A stretch of 53,308 nt of DNA, from the NCBI GenBank assembly GCA_003184365.1, contig NKYR01000195.1, positions 1 to 53,308 of the forward strand. Reading direction: 5' to 3'. The DNA is from Evernia prunastri (Eukaryota; Ascomycota; Lecanoromycetes; Lecanorales; Parmeliaceae). Below are positions 1-11,500 of the stretch, piece by piece. Position 1 is the stretch's first letter, and each line of letters begins with the position of its first letter. The notes under the pieces were generated by a model, which saw only the letters and a list, made by a program, of their open reading frames with translations, was not told the origin of the DNA and did not search any database. The position numbers and the translations under genes are program-made.

Positions 1-420
1 CCTAGTAATAGTGAAGCTTCTGCTACTAGTTCAACTAAAACTGTAGATGGTGTAGCATTTATTGCTAAAAACATACAAATTTCTAAAGATCTTGATAATA
101 TCTCGCTTATTTCTAAATATGATATTCAACCTTCAGTTTTAGAAGCAATTAAAAAGAGGTTTCCTATGAAAGATCCACAAAACGTTCCTGAGGTTATAAC
201 TCTTTATGCTAGTTTCTACAATCTAAAATGTAAAACACTTGTAGAACTCACAGCACTTAAGAACCTTACAATACAAAATGATTCTGCTTTAACATCGCGA
301 ATAGCTAAGTTAGAAAACACGTCAAATGATTGTAGCCAACATATGGATAAATATGAGGAAACTTTAAATAGAGACAATAAAAGGTTTATATCTAAGACAT
401 ATAAAAATAAACCCTGATAG
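1..420 (+). CDS. Unknown mitochondrial ORF, 5' truncated
   Basis: The frame is open from base 1, so the N-terminus lies outside the window. The visible part begins with a Ser/Thr-rich stretch and continues as a hydrophilic, probably helical region ending DNKRFISKTYKNKP. Position 415 is TGA (Trp in this code) and TAG follows at 418. I do not recognise a family. The tail resembles the tails of the ORFs ending at 24222 and 25021 (motif D/N-N/D-K/R-R-x-I-S-R/K), so the three may be related. No membrane segment or catalytic motif is visible in the part present. It is probably an accessory mitochondrial ORF and not a respiratory gene. Confidence 0.5.
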
Positions 421-721
421 ACTAGATATCTGGTTGATTATTATAGATCACTATTGGCTGGGCTGCATTCTGTTAACTAGTGTTTGTGTATAAACATACA
501 AACCTTATCGTGTTTATTGATAAACACAAATACAGGAGCCTTGTTATTTATTGAAAAAGATCATAAATAATAGGCTGTATCTGAAGAAGGGTCCTCTATG
601 ATATATGGCATAATGTAAATAACATATATTGTATAGAACATAAAGCCCAGAAACTAAGCCCATACAATTAGTATAAGATAAAGCCATATCATATAATGTT
701 TATTTTTTATATTACTNTGGA

Positions 722-1201
722 CCTAGTAATAGTGAAGCTTCTGCTACTAGTTCAACTAAAACTGTAGATGGTGTAGCATTTATTGCTAAAAACATACAAA
801 TTTCTAAAGATCTTGATAATAACTCGCTTATTTCTAAATATGATATTCAACCTTCAGTTTTAGAAGCAATTAAAAAGAGGTTTCCTATGAAAGATCCACA
901 AAACGTTCCTGAGGTTATAACTCTTTATGCTAGTTTCTACAATCTAAAATGTAAAACACTTGTAGAACTCACAGCACTTAAGAACCTTACAATACAAAAT
1001 GATTCTGCTTTAACATCGCGAATAGCTAAGTTAGAAAACACGTCAAATGATTGTAGCCAACATATGGATAAATATGAGGAAACTTTAAATAGAGACAATA
1101 AAAGGTTTATATCTAAGACATATAAAAATAAACCCTGAGAGACTAGATATCTGGTTGATTATTATAGATCACTATTGGCTGGGCTGCATTCTGTTAACTA
1201 G
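722..1201 (+). CDS. Second copy of the unknown 5' ORF
   Basis: This is nearly identical to 1-420 and follows the single N at 717. A few base differences exist. One of them, TGAGAG here versus TGATAG in the first copy, removes the TAG stop, so with TGA as Trp this copy runs on for about 20 codons to a TAG at 1199. Which version is correct cannot be decided here. The copy most likely reflects overlapping contig ends and not a real second gene. Confidence 0.45.
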
Positions 1202-1437
1202 TGTTTGTGTATAAACATACAAACCTTATCGTGTTTATTGATAAACACAAATACAGGAGCCTTGTTATTTATTGAAAAAGATCATAAATAATAGGCTGTA
1301 TCTGAAGAAGGGTCCTCTATGATATATGGCATAATGTAAATAACATATATTGTATAGAACATAAAGCCCAGAAACTAAGCCCATACAATTAGTATAAGAT
1401 AAAGCCATATCATATAATGTTTATTTTTTATATTACT

Positions 1438-1619
1438 GGTATTTAATAGCCGTTTTGACCCTGGTGCTTTTATTAGCTTAATTACATTATCTCTTTTTTT
1501 AATCTCCTATAATATTGTTAGCGTATATTATATATGTTTCGCATATATACACTTAAATTTCAGATAAGCAAATGATAAACACGAAACATGAGGTTTGATT
1601 ATATTTGTATTAATACGCG
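1438..1619. other. AT-rich non-coding spacer upstream of cox1
   Basis: No ORF, tRNA or rRNA is recognisable. The stretch is AT-rich with runs of T and ends at an ACGCG next to the tandem duplication. A promoter could lie here but no consensus could be assigned. Confidence 0.4.
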
Positions 1620-2531
1620 TATCTTATTTTTGCTTGCGTGCAAAGCATTGTGGAACACAAAACTTGCGAAGCATTGTGGTACATCAGCATTGCTATAGTT
1701 CTTCCTTGAAAAGAGGATAGCAAGAAGTTGAGCATTACATATATATATAGAAACTCTTATATACATATATATTAAACTACACTAGTAAGGTGTAGCAAAA
1801 AAACACACCCATATAGATATATAACTACTAGGCCTTGTAAAGTATTTTTAACTTTTATTCACAGGTCTCTTTTTTTTTTTGCCTATTCCTACTAATATCC
1901 CTACCCTACCACTTTGGCAGACCTTGTATGAACTTACATCTTCTAAATATCTAAAAAATACTTATGAAGTTTCTGCAATTAATATGAAAAATAAATTACA
2001 CATAAACAAAAATAAAATATCTTTATGATTAGAAAGGTGGTTTTTATCATCAAATGCAAAAGATATAGGAGTTTTGTATCTTATTTTTGCTTGCATGCAA
2101 AGCATTGTGGAACACAAAACTTGCGAAGCATTGTGGTACATCAGCATTGCTATAGTTCTTCCTTGAAAAGAGGATAGCAAGAAGTTGAGCATTACATATA
2201 TATATAGAAACTCTTATATACATATATATTAAACTACACTAGTAAGGTGTAGCAAAAAAACACACCCATATAAATATATAACTACTAGGCCTTGTAAAGT
2301 ATTTTTAACTTTTATTCACAGGTCTCTTTTTTTTTGCCTATTCCTACTAATATCCCTACCCTACCACTTTGGCAGACCTTGTATGAACTTACATCTTCTA
2401 AATATCTAAAAAATACTTATGAAGTTTCTGCAATTAATATGAAAAATAAATTACACATAAACAAAAATAAAATATCTTTATGATTAGAAAGGTGGTTTTT
2501 ATCATCAAATGCAAAAGATATAGGAGTTTTG
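1620..2531 (+). repeat. Tandem duplication (about 456 bp x2) of the cox1 5' region
   Basis: Units 1620-2076 and 2077-2531 are nearly identical and lie head to tail with no N between them. Each begins at TATCTTATTTTTGC, which is also cox1 coding sequence (Tyr-Leu-Ile-Phe-Ala), and a third occurrence at 2532 continues into the real exon. Each unit contains a GC-richer cluster (TTGCGAAGCATTGTGG), a short AT-rich stretch, a poly-T run (11 T versus 9 T) and the first cox1 codons. The 14-bp homology at the borders suggests unequal recombination or slippage. Confidence 0.75.
1984..2232 (+). pseudogene. Truncated 5' copy of cox1
   Basis: The ATG at 1984 starts the same N-terminus as the functional cox1 at 2439 (MKNKLHINKNKISLW, then YLIFA). 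After the TATCTTATTTTTGC homology it diverges into repeat sequence and ends at TAA 2230, giving about 82 codons. It lacks every redox-centre segment, so it cannot act as a cytochrome oxidase subunit. It arises from the tandem duplication. If the true transcript starts upstream, this ATG would be met before the real one. Confidence 0.7.
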
Positions 2532-5500
2532 TATCTTATTTTTGCCTTATTATCAGGTTTAATAGGTACAGCCTTTTCTGTATTAATCAGGTTAGAACTA
2601 TCTGGACCAGGTGTTCAGTTTATAGCAGACAATCAATTATACAATAGTATCATAACAGCTCATGCTATAGTTATGATATTTTTTATGGTCGTATATGAAA
2701 ATATGTCTAACATTAAATCAGAGCCTTTCTCAGCTAATACTGATAATGACTTTGACTTAAAGATTGATAACGATGATAACCGTCATAACAATAACCATCA
2801 TGAGGATAACAAAAACTTTAAACACAAATGTGTTAAAGTTTTCATAAAAAATCCTTATAACAACAGAGATGCAATACTTAAAATAACGAAAAGACAAAAA
2901 GGTGTTTATCTGAGATGAGCTAGCTTAGTTCTTATTTTATGCCTTCAATACTTAATACCAAAGCACGCAGGGCTTAAGATATATAAATAAACATGGTTTA
3001 ACGACATAAATCTGACTGTTTATTTTAAGGATATCCAGTCTAATTTAGATAATATAGTAGCTTTAGAACAACATCTTATTTATAGCCTGAAACCGAACCT
3101 TAACCTAGATTTAGTAGCTAGCAGTCCTGGTTACAGTGAACCAATGTGCTTAGAAATACGAGAGAAACGGCGTAAGTTAAGGGAATGCGAAGCATCAGCA
3201 GTATATGTATAACACAATAAATATTCATCACAATACTCTAAATTATTGTTTGTATTTAGGTAGTTTGTATGTAGATTAATTCTTTTTATCCACAGAGCTA
3301 ATTGAGACTGTAAGTGTTAAGCTTTTAATATTAGATGAGCTAATAGCTTTAGTTATAGATAAGCGAGATATACATAAAAGTAAACACCCTGCAGCCAAAG
3401 CTATACTTGCTGAATTTAAGGATGACAGACGGGAGCAAAAATTTAGAATTTAATTCTTTAAATATCTTAGCCAAGCATCTTAAAGGCGTTGCTCCGCATT
3501 TGCTGCGTAACCGTTAAATAATTAGAAATTATTTAAAAGGAAACAAATCTGGTTATTATCGGGGTAAGTGAAAATTTACCTATCAATAGTTGGACATAAT
3601 GGCATGGCCGGGTAAATCAGAAATGATTTACTTTCTTTTCACTGTATGCTGGAATCCCTTTAGAGCTTTTAGAACTAGTAATACAAGCTTTCTTTTAGGG
3701 AAATGCGGTATAATACAGTAACGTTTTAAAAAATTAGGCAATCAGCAGGAAACCAAATATATACGGATATAACATAATATGTTATATTGAGTACAACACT
3801 TATATAAAGTAGGATCCTCAGAGACTACATGTGAAATACCTTAGTCTATATCTGCTTCGCTGATATAAAGGTAAAGATATAGTCCAGCTGTTAATGAAAA
3901 TTAACAGATAATTGCATGCCAGCAATGATAGGGGGGTTTGGTAACTTTTTATTACCATTATTAGTTGGGGGTCCAGATATGGCATTTCCTAGACTTAACA
4001 ATATTAGTTTTTGGTTGTTAATACCAAGTCTAGCATTATTTTTATTTGCTAGTGGTATTGAAAATGGGGCTGGTACAGGCTGAACTCTTAAGGAAAACAG
4101 GGAGTCGTTCTATGGTGACATAGAAGATATTAAACTCTTCTCGATGCGTGAACATCTTCCAGTATCCTGTATTAAATCAGGATTACACGTTATACATTAC
4201 TCATGCTTAGTGTTAGTTTATATTATACTAACTTACGCGTACGTAAAAACATGTATTTCAAGGAGACAATGCGCCTGAGTAGAAAATAGATATTTATTTT
4301 CTACTCATCAGAGACTAAACGAAGAGCATCTTAATAATAAGGACAAAATTTGATTTGAACAGTGATTAGATGGCTTTACTGATGGAGATGGTAATTTTTC
4401 TATTACGCATCAGGGAGATAAATGAGCATTATCTTATAAGTTAGCCCAGTCTAGGTATAATTTGAGATTATTATATTATGTTAAAAAACAACTAGGTGTG
4501 GGCTCTGTTACCAAAGATAATACAAAAGGGCAATTATTTATAAGGGACAGAAAAACTCTAGAAAGGGTAATATTACCCATATTTGATAAATATCCTCTTT
4601 TAACCTCCAAATATTTTGATTATTCAAGGTTTAAAAAAGCCTTGGATGTGTTAAATAACGTCAGTTTAAGCAAACAAGATAGGGACACTAAACTTCTATA
4701 TCTAAAAAACTTGAAGGTATCGGATAACTATAAATCACCTGCCTGAAACCACGTGGATTTGCCTCTAAAAAATGTAAGCTCGCTCAGAGGTATAATGAGT
4801 AAAGCCTGATTAGTGGGATTTATTGAGGCAGAAGGCAGCTTCTATTTAACTAGCAAAGATTCAAAAAGAATAGTACATGGTTTTGACTTAACTCAAAAAT
4901 TAGACGAGTTAGTTTTAAAAGCAATAGGTTTCACACTTCATATAGCTAATCCAGTTAGGTATAAAGAAACCCATAATCATTATATTTTAGATACAACCAA
5001 TTCTAGAGCCATTGAAAACATAATTGTTTATTTCAAGGACACGATGAAGGGAGTAAAATCTTTAGAGTATAGAATATGAGCTAGATCATATAATAACAAT
5101 AAAGGTGATTATGATAAATTACATAAAATAAGAGACATGGTTAGGAAACTCAGAAAAAACCTATTGGAAATCGTCTAAAGATACAGATAAGCTTTAACTA
5201 ATGTACAATATTATTAAGATGAAGGTATAGTCCGAACAATAAAGAAATTTATTGAGTGTAACGATAGTTTTCTTTTTCTCATTTGATGTTTAAGAAAACA
5301 AGAAAAAAAGCAAATGGAAAAAATAAAATGAAGTTACCAACAATTTTGCTACCCTCCTCTTTCTGGAATACAAAGTCATAGTGGACCTAGTGTAGATCTA
5401 GCCATTTTTGCTTTACACCTTTCAGGTATAAGCTCTCTTTTAGGAGCTATGAACTTAAGACAGATATTTATTTTTATGACATGAAGAAATAACTCAAGAA

Positions 5501-8500
5501 GCTTTGGATTAAAATTTAACAAATGTTATTTTAGTTTAAATAAATCGGATTTTAATAATACGGAAAATAAAAATTTCCCTAATAAAAAGTCTAAATTTGA
5601 TAATAAATGAAAAAATATTCTAGGTAGAACTGGTCCNGGATTTATTGAGGCAGAAGGCAGCTTCTATTTAACTAGCAAAGATTCAAAAAGAATAGTACAT
5701 GGTTTTGGCTTAACTCAAAAATTAGACGAGTTAGTTTTAAAAGCAATAGGTTTCACACTTCATATAGCTAATCCAGTTAGGTATAAAGAAACCCATAATC
5801 ATTATATTTTAGATACAACCAATTCTAGAGCCATTGAAAACATAATTGTTTATTTCAAGGACACGATGAAGGGAGTAAAATCTTTAGAGTATAGAATATG
5901 AGCTAGATCATATAATAACAATAAAGGTGATTATGATAAATTACATAAAATAAGAGACATGGTTAGGAAACTCAGAAAAAACCTATTGGAAATCGTCTAA
6001 AGATACAGTTAAGCTTTAACTAATGTACAATATTATTAAGATGAAGGTATAGTCCGAACAATAAAGAAATTNTAGGTTTCACACTTCATATAGCTAATCC
6101 AGTTAGGTATAAAGAAACCCATAATCATTATATTTTAGATACAACCAATTCTAGAGCCATTGAAAACATAATTGTTTATTTCAAGGACACGATGAAGGGA
6201 GTAAAATCTTTAGAGTATAGAATATGAGCTAGATCATATAATAACAATAAAGGTGATTATGATAAATTACATAAAATAAGAGACATGGTTAGGAAACTCA
6301 GAAAAACCCTATTGGAAATCGTCTAAAGATACAGTTAAGCTTTAACTAATGTACAATATTATTAAGATGAAGGTATAGTCCGAACAATAAAGAAATTTAT
6401 TGAGTGTAACGATAGTTTTCTTTTTCTCATTTGATGTTTAAGAAAACAAGAAAAAAAGCAAATGGAAAAAATAAAATGAAGTTACCAACAATTTTGCTAC
6501 CCTCCTCTTTCTGGAATACAAAGTCATAGTGGACCTAGTGTAGATCTAGCCATTTTTGCTTTACACCTTTCAGGTATAAGCTCTCTTTTAGGAGCTATGA
6601 ACTTAAGACAGATATTTATTTTTATGACATGAAGAAATAACTCAAGAAGCTTTGGATTAAAATTTAACAAATGTTATTTTAGTTTAAATAAATCGGATTT
6701 TAATAATACGGAAAATAAAAATTTCCCTAATAAAAAGTCTAAATNAGCTCGCTCAGAGGTATAATGAGTAAAGCCTGATTAGTGGGATTTATTGAGGCAG
6801 AAGGCAGCTTCTATTTAACTAGCAAAGATTCAAAAAGAATAGTACATGGTTTTGGCTTAACTCAAAAATTAGACGAGTTAGTTTTAAAAGCAATAGGTTT
6901 CACACTTCATATAGCTAATCCAGTTAGGTATAAAGAAACCCATAATCATTATATTTTAGATACAACCAATTCTAGAGCCATTGAAAACATAATTGTTTAT
7001 TTCAAGGACACGATGAAGGGAGTAAAATCTTTAGAGTATAGAATATGAGCTAGATCATATAATAACAATAAAGGTGATTATGATAAATTACATAAAATAA
7101 GAGACATGGTTAGGAAACTCAGAAAAAACCTATTGGAAATCGTCTAAAGATACAGTTAAGCTTTAACTAATGTACAATATTATTAAGATGAAGGGATAGT
7201 CCGAACAATAAAGAAATTTATTGAGTGTAACGATAGTTTTCTTTTTCTCATTTGATGTTTAAGAAAACAAGAAAAAAAGCAAATGGAAAAAATAAAATGA
7301 AGTTACCAACAATTTTGCTACCCTCCTCTTTCTGGAATACAAAGTCATAGTGGACCTAGTGCAGATCTAGCCATTTTTGCTTTACACCTTTCAGGTATAA
7401 GCTCTCTTTTAGGAGCTATGAACTTAAGACAGATATTTATTTTTATGACATGAAGAAATAACTCAAGAAGCTTTGGATTAAAATTTAACAAATGTTATTT
7501 TAGTTTAAATAAATCGGATTTTAATAATACGGAAAATAAAAATTTCCCTAATAAAAAGTCTAAATTTGATAATAAATGAAAAAATATTCTAGGTAGAACT
7601 GGTCCTAATAAACACAGCCATGTTATAGCATTTGAACAACTTAATAGTGGTAAACCTGTTACTGCTAGTAAAATTAATGAGATATTAGCCTATTGTAATA
7701 TTACAATATGTGATGAAAAACTAAAGTGTTTACTTAATACACCCAGTTTTTTATTAACGGACTTGAATAATAAAAGTATAACCAGGCAAGTTCTTAAAAA
7801 CGAACTCGGTATACCTTATGCTAATCAAAAAATCCCTGGTATATATATTTTTACACACTTAAGCACAGGTAGAAAATACGTGGCTTCATCTACTGAGTTA
7901 GCTTTAAGATTAAATGGTTATATTAATCTTACACATAAAGAAAGTGGATTACTTATTCCTTTATTAAAAAAAGAACGCTTAATAAACTTTTCTTTACAAG
8001 TATTTCCCTTTCGTGTTAACTACATAAAAGGTTGAGAGATAGTGTTAGAACAGTATCATTTATTAGACCCTAGTTATACTTTAAATACTATTAAAGTTGC
8101 AAACAACCCTAGTGGATCAAATAATAAGAGTTTATATATGTATAATAGGGACATGTCCATATTATATTACAGTTCTACACAACAAATTGATTTTATTAGA
8201 AAATTTAATATTCATCATACAACATTTACTAAACATTTAAACAATGCTACATATTATTTAGGTAAATATCTTTTTTCAAGAGAGCCTGTTTTAACAGCTA
8301 AAGTTAAAGATCTAGATGCTTTAGACTTATCTTCATTGCTGGAAAAAGATAGATTAAAATTTAATATAAATAAACCTTTAATGAGTTTAGCTAAACCTAT
8401 TGTACTAACAGATGCTAATAATATAAATAATATTATAATGTTACCCAGTTTAGGTAAATGTATAGAATATTTGAAAAACAAGGGTCTACCCGCTAATCAA

Positions 8501-11500
8501 ATAACATTAATTAAATATATTAATTCAGGTAAAAGCTATCATGGTTATTTTTGTAAATTCATGTAAAACAAATATTTACTAATGGGGTTCATATAAAAAT
8601 TCTAACTATTTGCTGGAACAGCTCAGTGCCTATAGGTACTTTTAATAGTGAAAATCTTATAGGCTATGCTCAATCAGCAGGAAACCAGTAAGTATGCATA
8701 CTTTAATGGGATCCTCAGAGACTACACGTTAGACACCGTATCTANTAATCTTACACATAAAGAAAGTGGATTACTTATTCCTTTATTAAAAAAAGAACGC
8801 TTAATAAACTTTTCTTTACAAGTATTTCCCTTTCGTGTTAACTACATAAAAGGTTGAGAGATAGTGTTAGAACAGTATCATTTATTAGACCCTAGTTATA
8901 CTTTAAATACTATTAAAGTTGCAAACAACCCTAGTGGATCAAATAATAAGAGTTTATATATGTATAATAGGGACATGTCCATATTATATTACAGTTCTAC
9001 ACAACAAATTGATTTTATTAGAAAATTTAATATTCATCATACAACATTTACTAAACATTTAAACAATGCTACATATTATTTAGGTAAATATCTTTTTTCA
9101 AGAGAGCCTGTTTTAACAGCTAAAGTTAAAGATCTAGATGCTTTAGACTTATCTTTATTGCTGGAAAAAGATAGATTAAAATTTAATATAAATAAACCTT
9201 TAATGAGTTTAGCTAAACCTATTGTACTAACAGATGCTAATAATATAAATAATATTATAATGTTACCCAGTTTAGGTAAATGTATAGAATATTTGAAAAA
9301 CAAGGGTCTACCCGCTAATCAAATAACATTAATTAAATATATTAATTCAGGTAAAAGCTATCATGGTTATTTTTGTAAATTCATGTAAAACAAATATTTA
9401 CTAATGGGGTTCATATAAAAATTCTAACTATTTGCTGGAACAGCTCAGTGCCTATAGGTACTTTTAATAGTGAAAATCTTATAGGCTATGCTCAATCAGC
9501 AGGAAACCAGTAAGTATGCATACTTTAATGGGATCCTCAGAGACTACACGTTAGACACCGTATCTAAGTATACGCTGAATATATAGTCCACAAAGATATT
9601 AGTTTCTTAAATTAATTAACTATTTCTAGTGTCATAACAACAATCTTAAATATGAGAAGTCCTGGTATTAGACTACACAAATTGGCATTATTCGGCTGAG
9701 CCGTTGTTATTACGGCCGTTCTACTGTTATTATCTCTACCTGTTTTAGCCGGTAAAGTAATTCTGCCGGCTCTAAATTCGGCTNTATAATAGGGACATGT
9801 CCATATTATATTACAGTTCTACACAACAAATTGATTTTATTAGAAAATTTAATATTCATCATACAACATTTACTAAACATTTAAACAATGCTACATATTA
9901 TTTAGGTAAATATCTTTTTTCAAGAGAGCCTGTTTTAACAGCTAAAGTTAAAGATCTAGATGCTTTAGACTTATCTTCATTGCTGGAAAAAGATAGATTA
10001 AAATTTAATATAAATAAACCTTTAATGAGTTTAGCTAAACCTATTGTACTAACAGATGCTAATAATATAAATAATATTATAATGTTACCCAGTTTAGGTA
10101 AATGTATAGAATATTTGAAAAACAAGGGTCTACCCGCTAATCAAATAACATTAATTAAATATATTAATTCAGGTAAAAGCTATCATGGTTATTTTTGTAA
10201 ATTCATGTAGAACAAATATTTACTAATGGGGTTCATATAAAAATTCTAACTATTTGCTGGAACAGCTCAGTGCCTATAGGTACTTTTAATAGTGAAAATC
10301 TTATAGGCTATGCTCAATCAGCAGGAAACCAGTAAGTATGCATACTTTAATGGGATCCTCAGAGACTACACGTTAGACACCGTATCTAAGTATACGCTGA
10401 ATATATAGTCCACAAAGATATTAGTTTCTTAAATTAATTAACTATTTCTAGTGTCATAACAACAATCTTAAATATGAGAAGTCCTGGTATTAGACTACAC
10501 AAATTGGCATTATTCGGCTGAGCCGTTGTTATTACGGCCGTTCTACTGTTATTATCTCTACCTGTTTTAGCCGGTAAAGTAATTCTGCCGGCTCTAAATT
10601 CGGCTGTATGCTGGAAACAGTTATATTATTTAAGTGTAACTTTATCAGCAGGTAACAAAGAAAATTTTAATTTTTTTTGAATCCTCAGAGACTACACGCC
10701 GAAACTTATGTGTTGTATGGTATGTCTTATAATATTCTCATTTTACAAATTATCTCAAATTCATTCAAATTGGGTTAAGGTTTTAACTTATTTCAACTTA
10801 AAAAAGCACAAAACACCCTAAGGTATAAAAGCAATTGTTGAAATTAAATCAAAAATGAATGATAATAGATCAGAGTTTAATTGAGATCATATGGGTGTAT
10901 TTTAGAACTTAGGTAAGTAAGATATAGTCCAAACAATATGGAGACATATTGAGTATCTACCTTAAATAATTAATTTATTTTTGAGACATAAGACATAGAA
11001 TTGAATTATACAAAAAGTTACGTAAAAGGTAATGGGACTTAGTCCAGTAGATCAATAAAAAAATAAATTGGGAATTACAATGATATTAACTGATAGAAAT
11101 TTTAACACATCTTTTTTTGAAGCAGCAGGTGGTGGTGATCCTATTTTATACCAACACCTATTCTGATTCTTTGGTCAACGATGGCCCGTAGATAAGGTAA
11201 TTTGTCTATTGAAATGGACTATATGCTGGAACTCTGAAGATTCATTGATACATACTTTATATATAAGTGGTATAATAGTCACATTGTTAGTACTAAACCT
11301 ATATCCCTATAAAGTTAAAATTTTATCAATGGCATGTTTATTGTTTCTATGGAGACATGAGGCAACACAAGACGATCAGCAGGTAACAAAAAGATTTAAT
11401 TTCTTAGTAGGAACCTCAGAGACTACACGTCCACTATCCTCTAAACAAGGTTTCGTTAATAATGATGAATCTTGAAATGAATGGTTGGCATGACTTATTG

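Larger units (their letters stand above)
1..1437. repeat. Duplicated contig end, two copies of about 716 bp
   Basis: Bases 1-716 and 722-1437 are almost the same sequence, separated by TG around one N at 717. Besides the ORF, each copy holds about 300 bp of AT-rich non-coding DNA with the palindrome-like TAAACATACAAACC / GTGTTTATTGATAAACAC. The first copy stops exactly at the N, as expected for unmerged overlapping contigs. Confidence 0.8.

Noticed and set aside
1438..2438. tRNA genes in AT-rich mitochondrial spacers
   Set aside because: No cloverleaf with a recognisable T-arm (GGTTCGAATCC-type) could be built by eye here or in the other spacers.
4813..7048. Apparent family of repeated LAGLIDADG ORFs in tandem
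   Set aside because: Each copy starts after an N and matches the previous one almost perfectly; they are overlapping contig ends of one intron ORF.
8254..10125. Minus-strand 75-codon ORFs in cox1 intron 3
   Set aside because: Antisense shadows of the GIY-YIG ORF without any recognisable domain.
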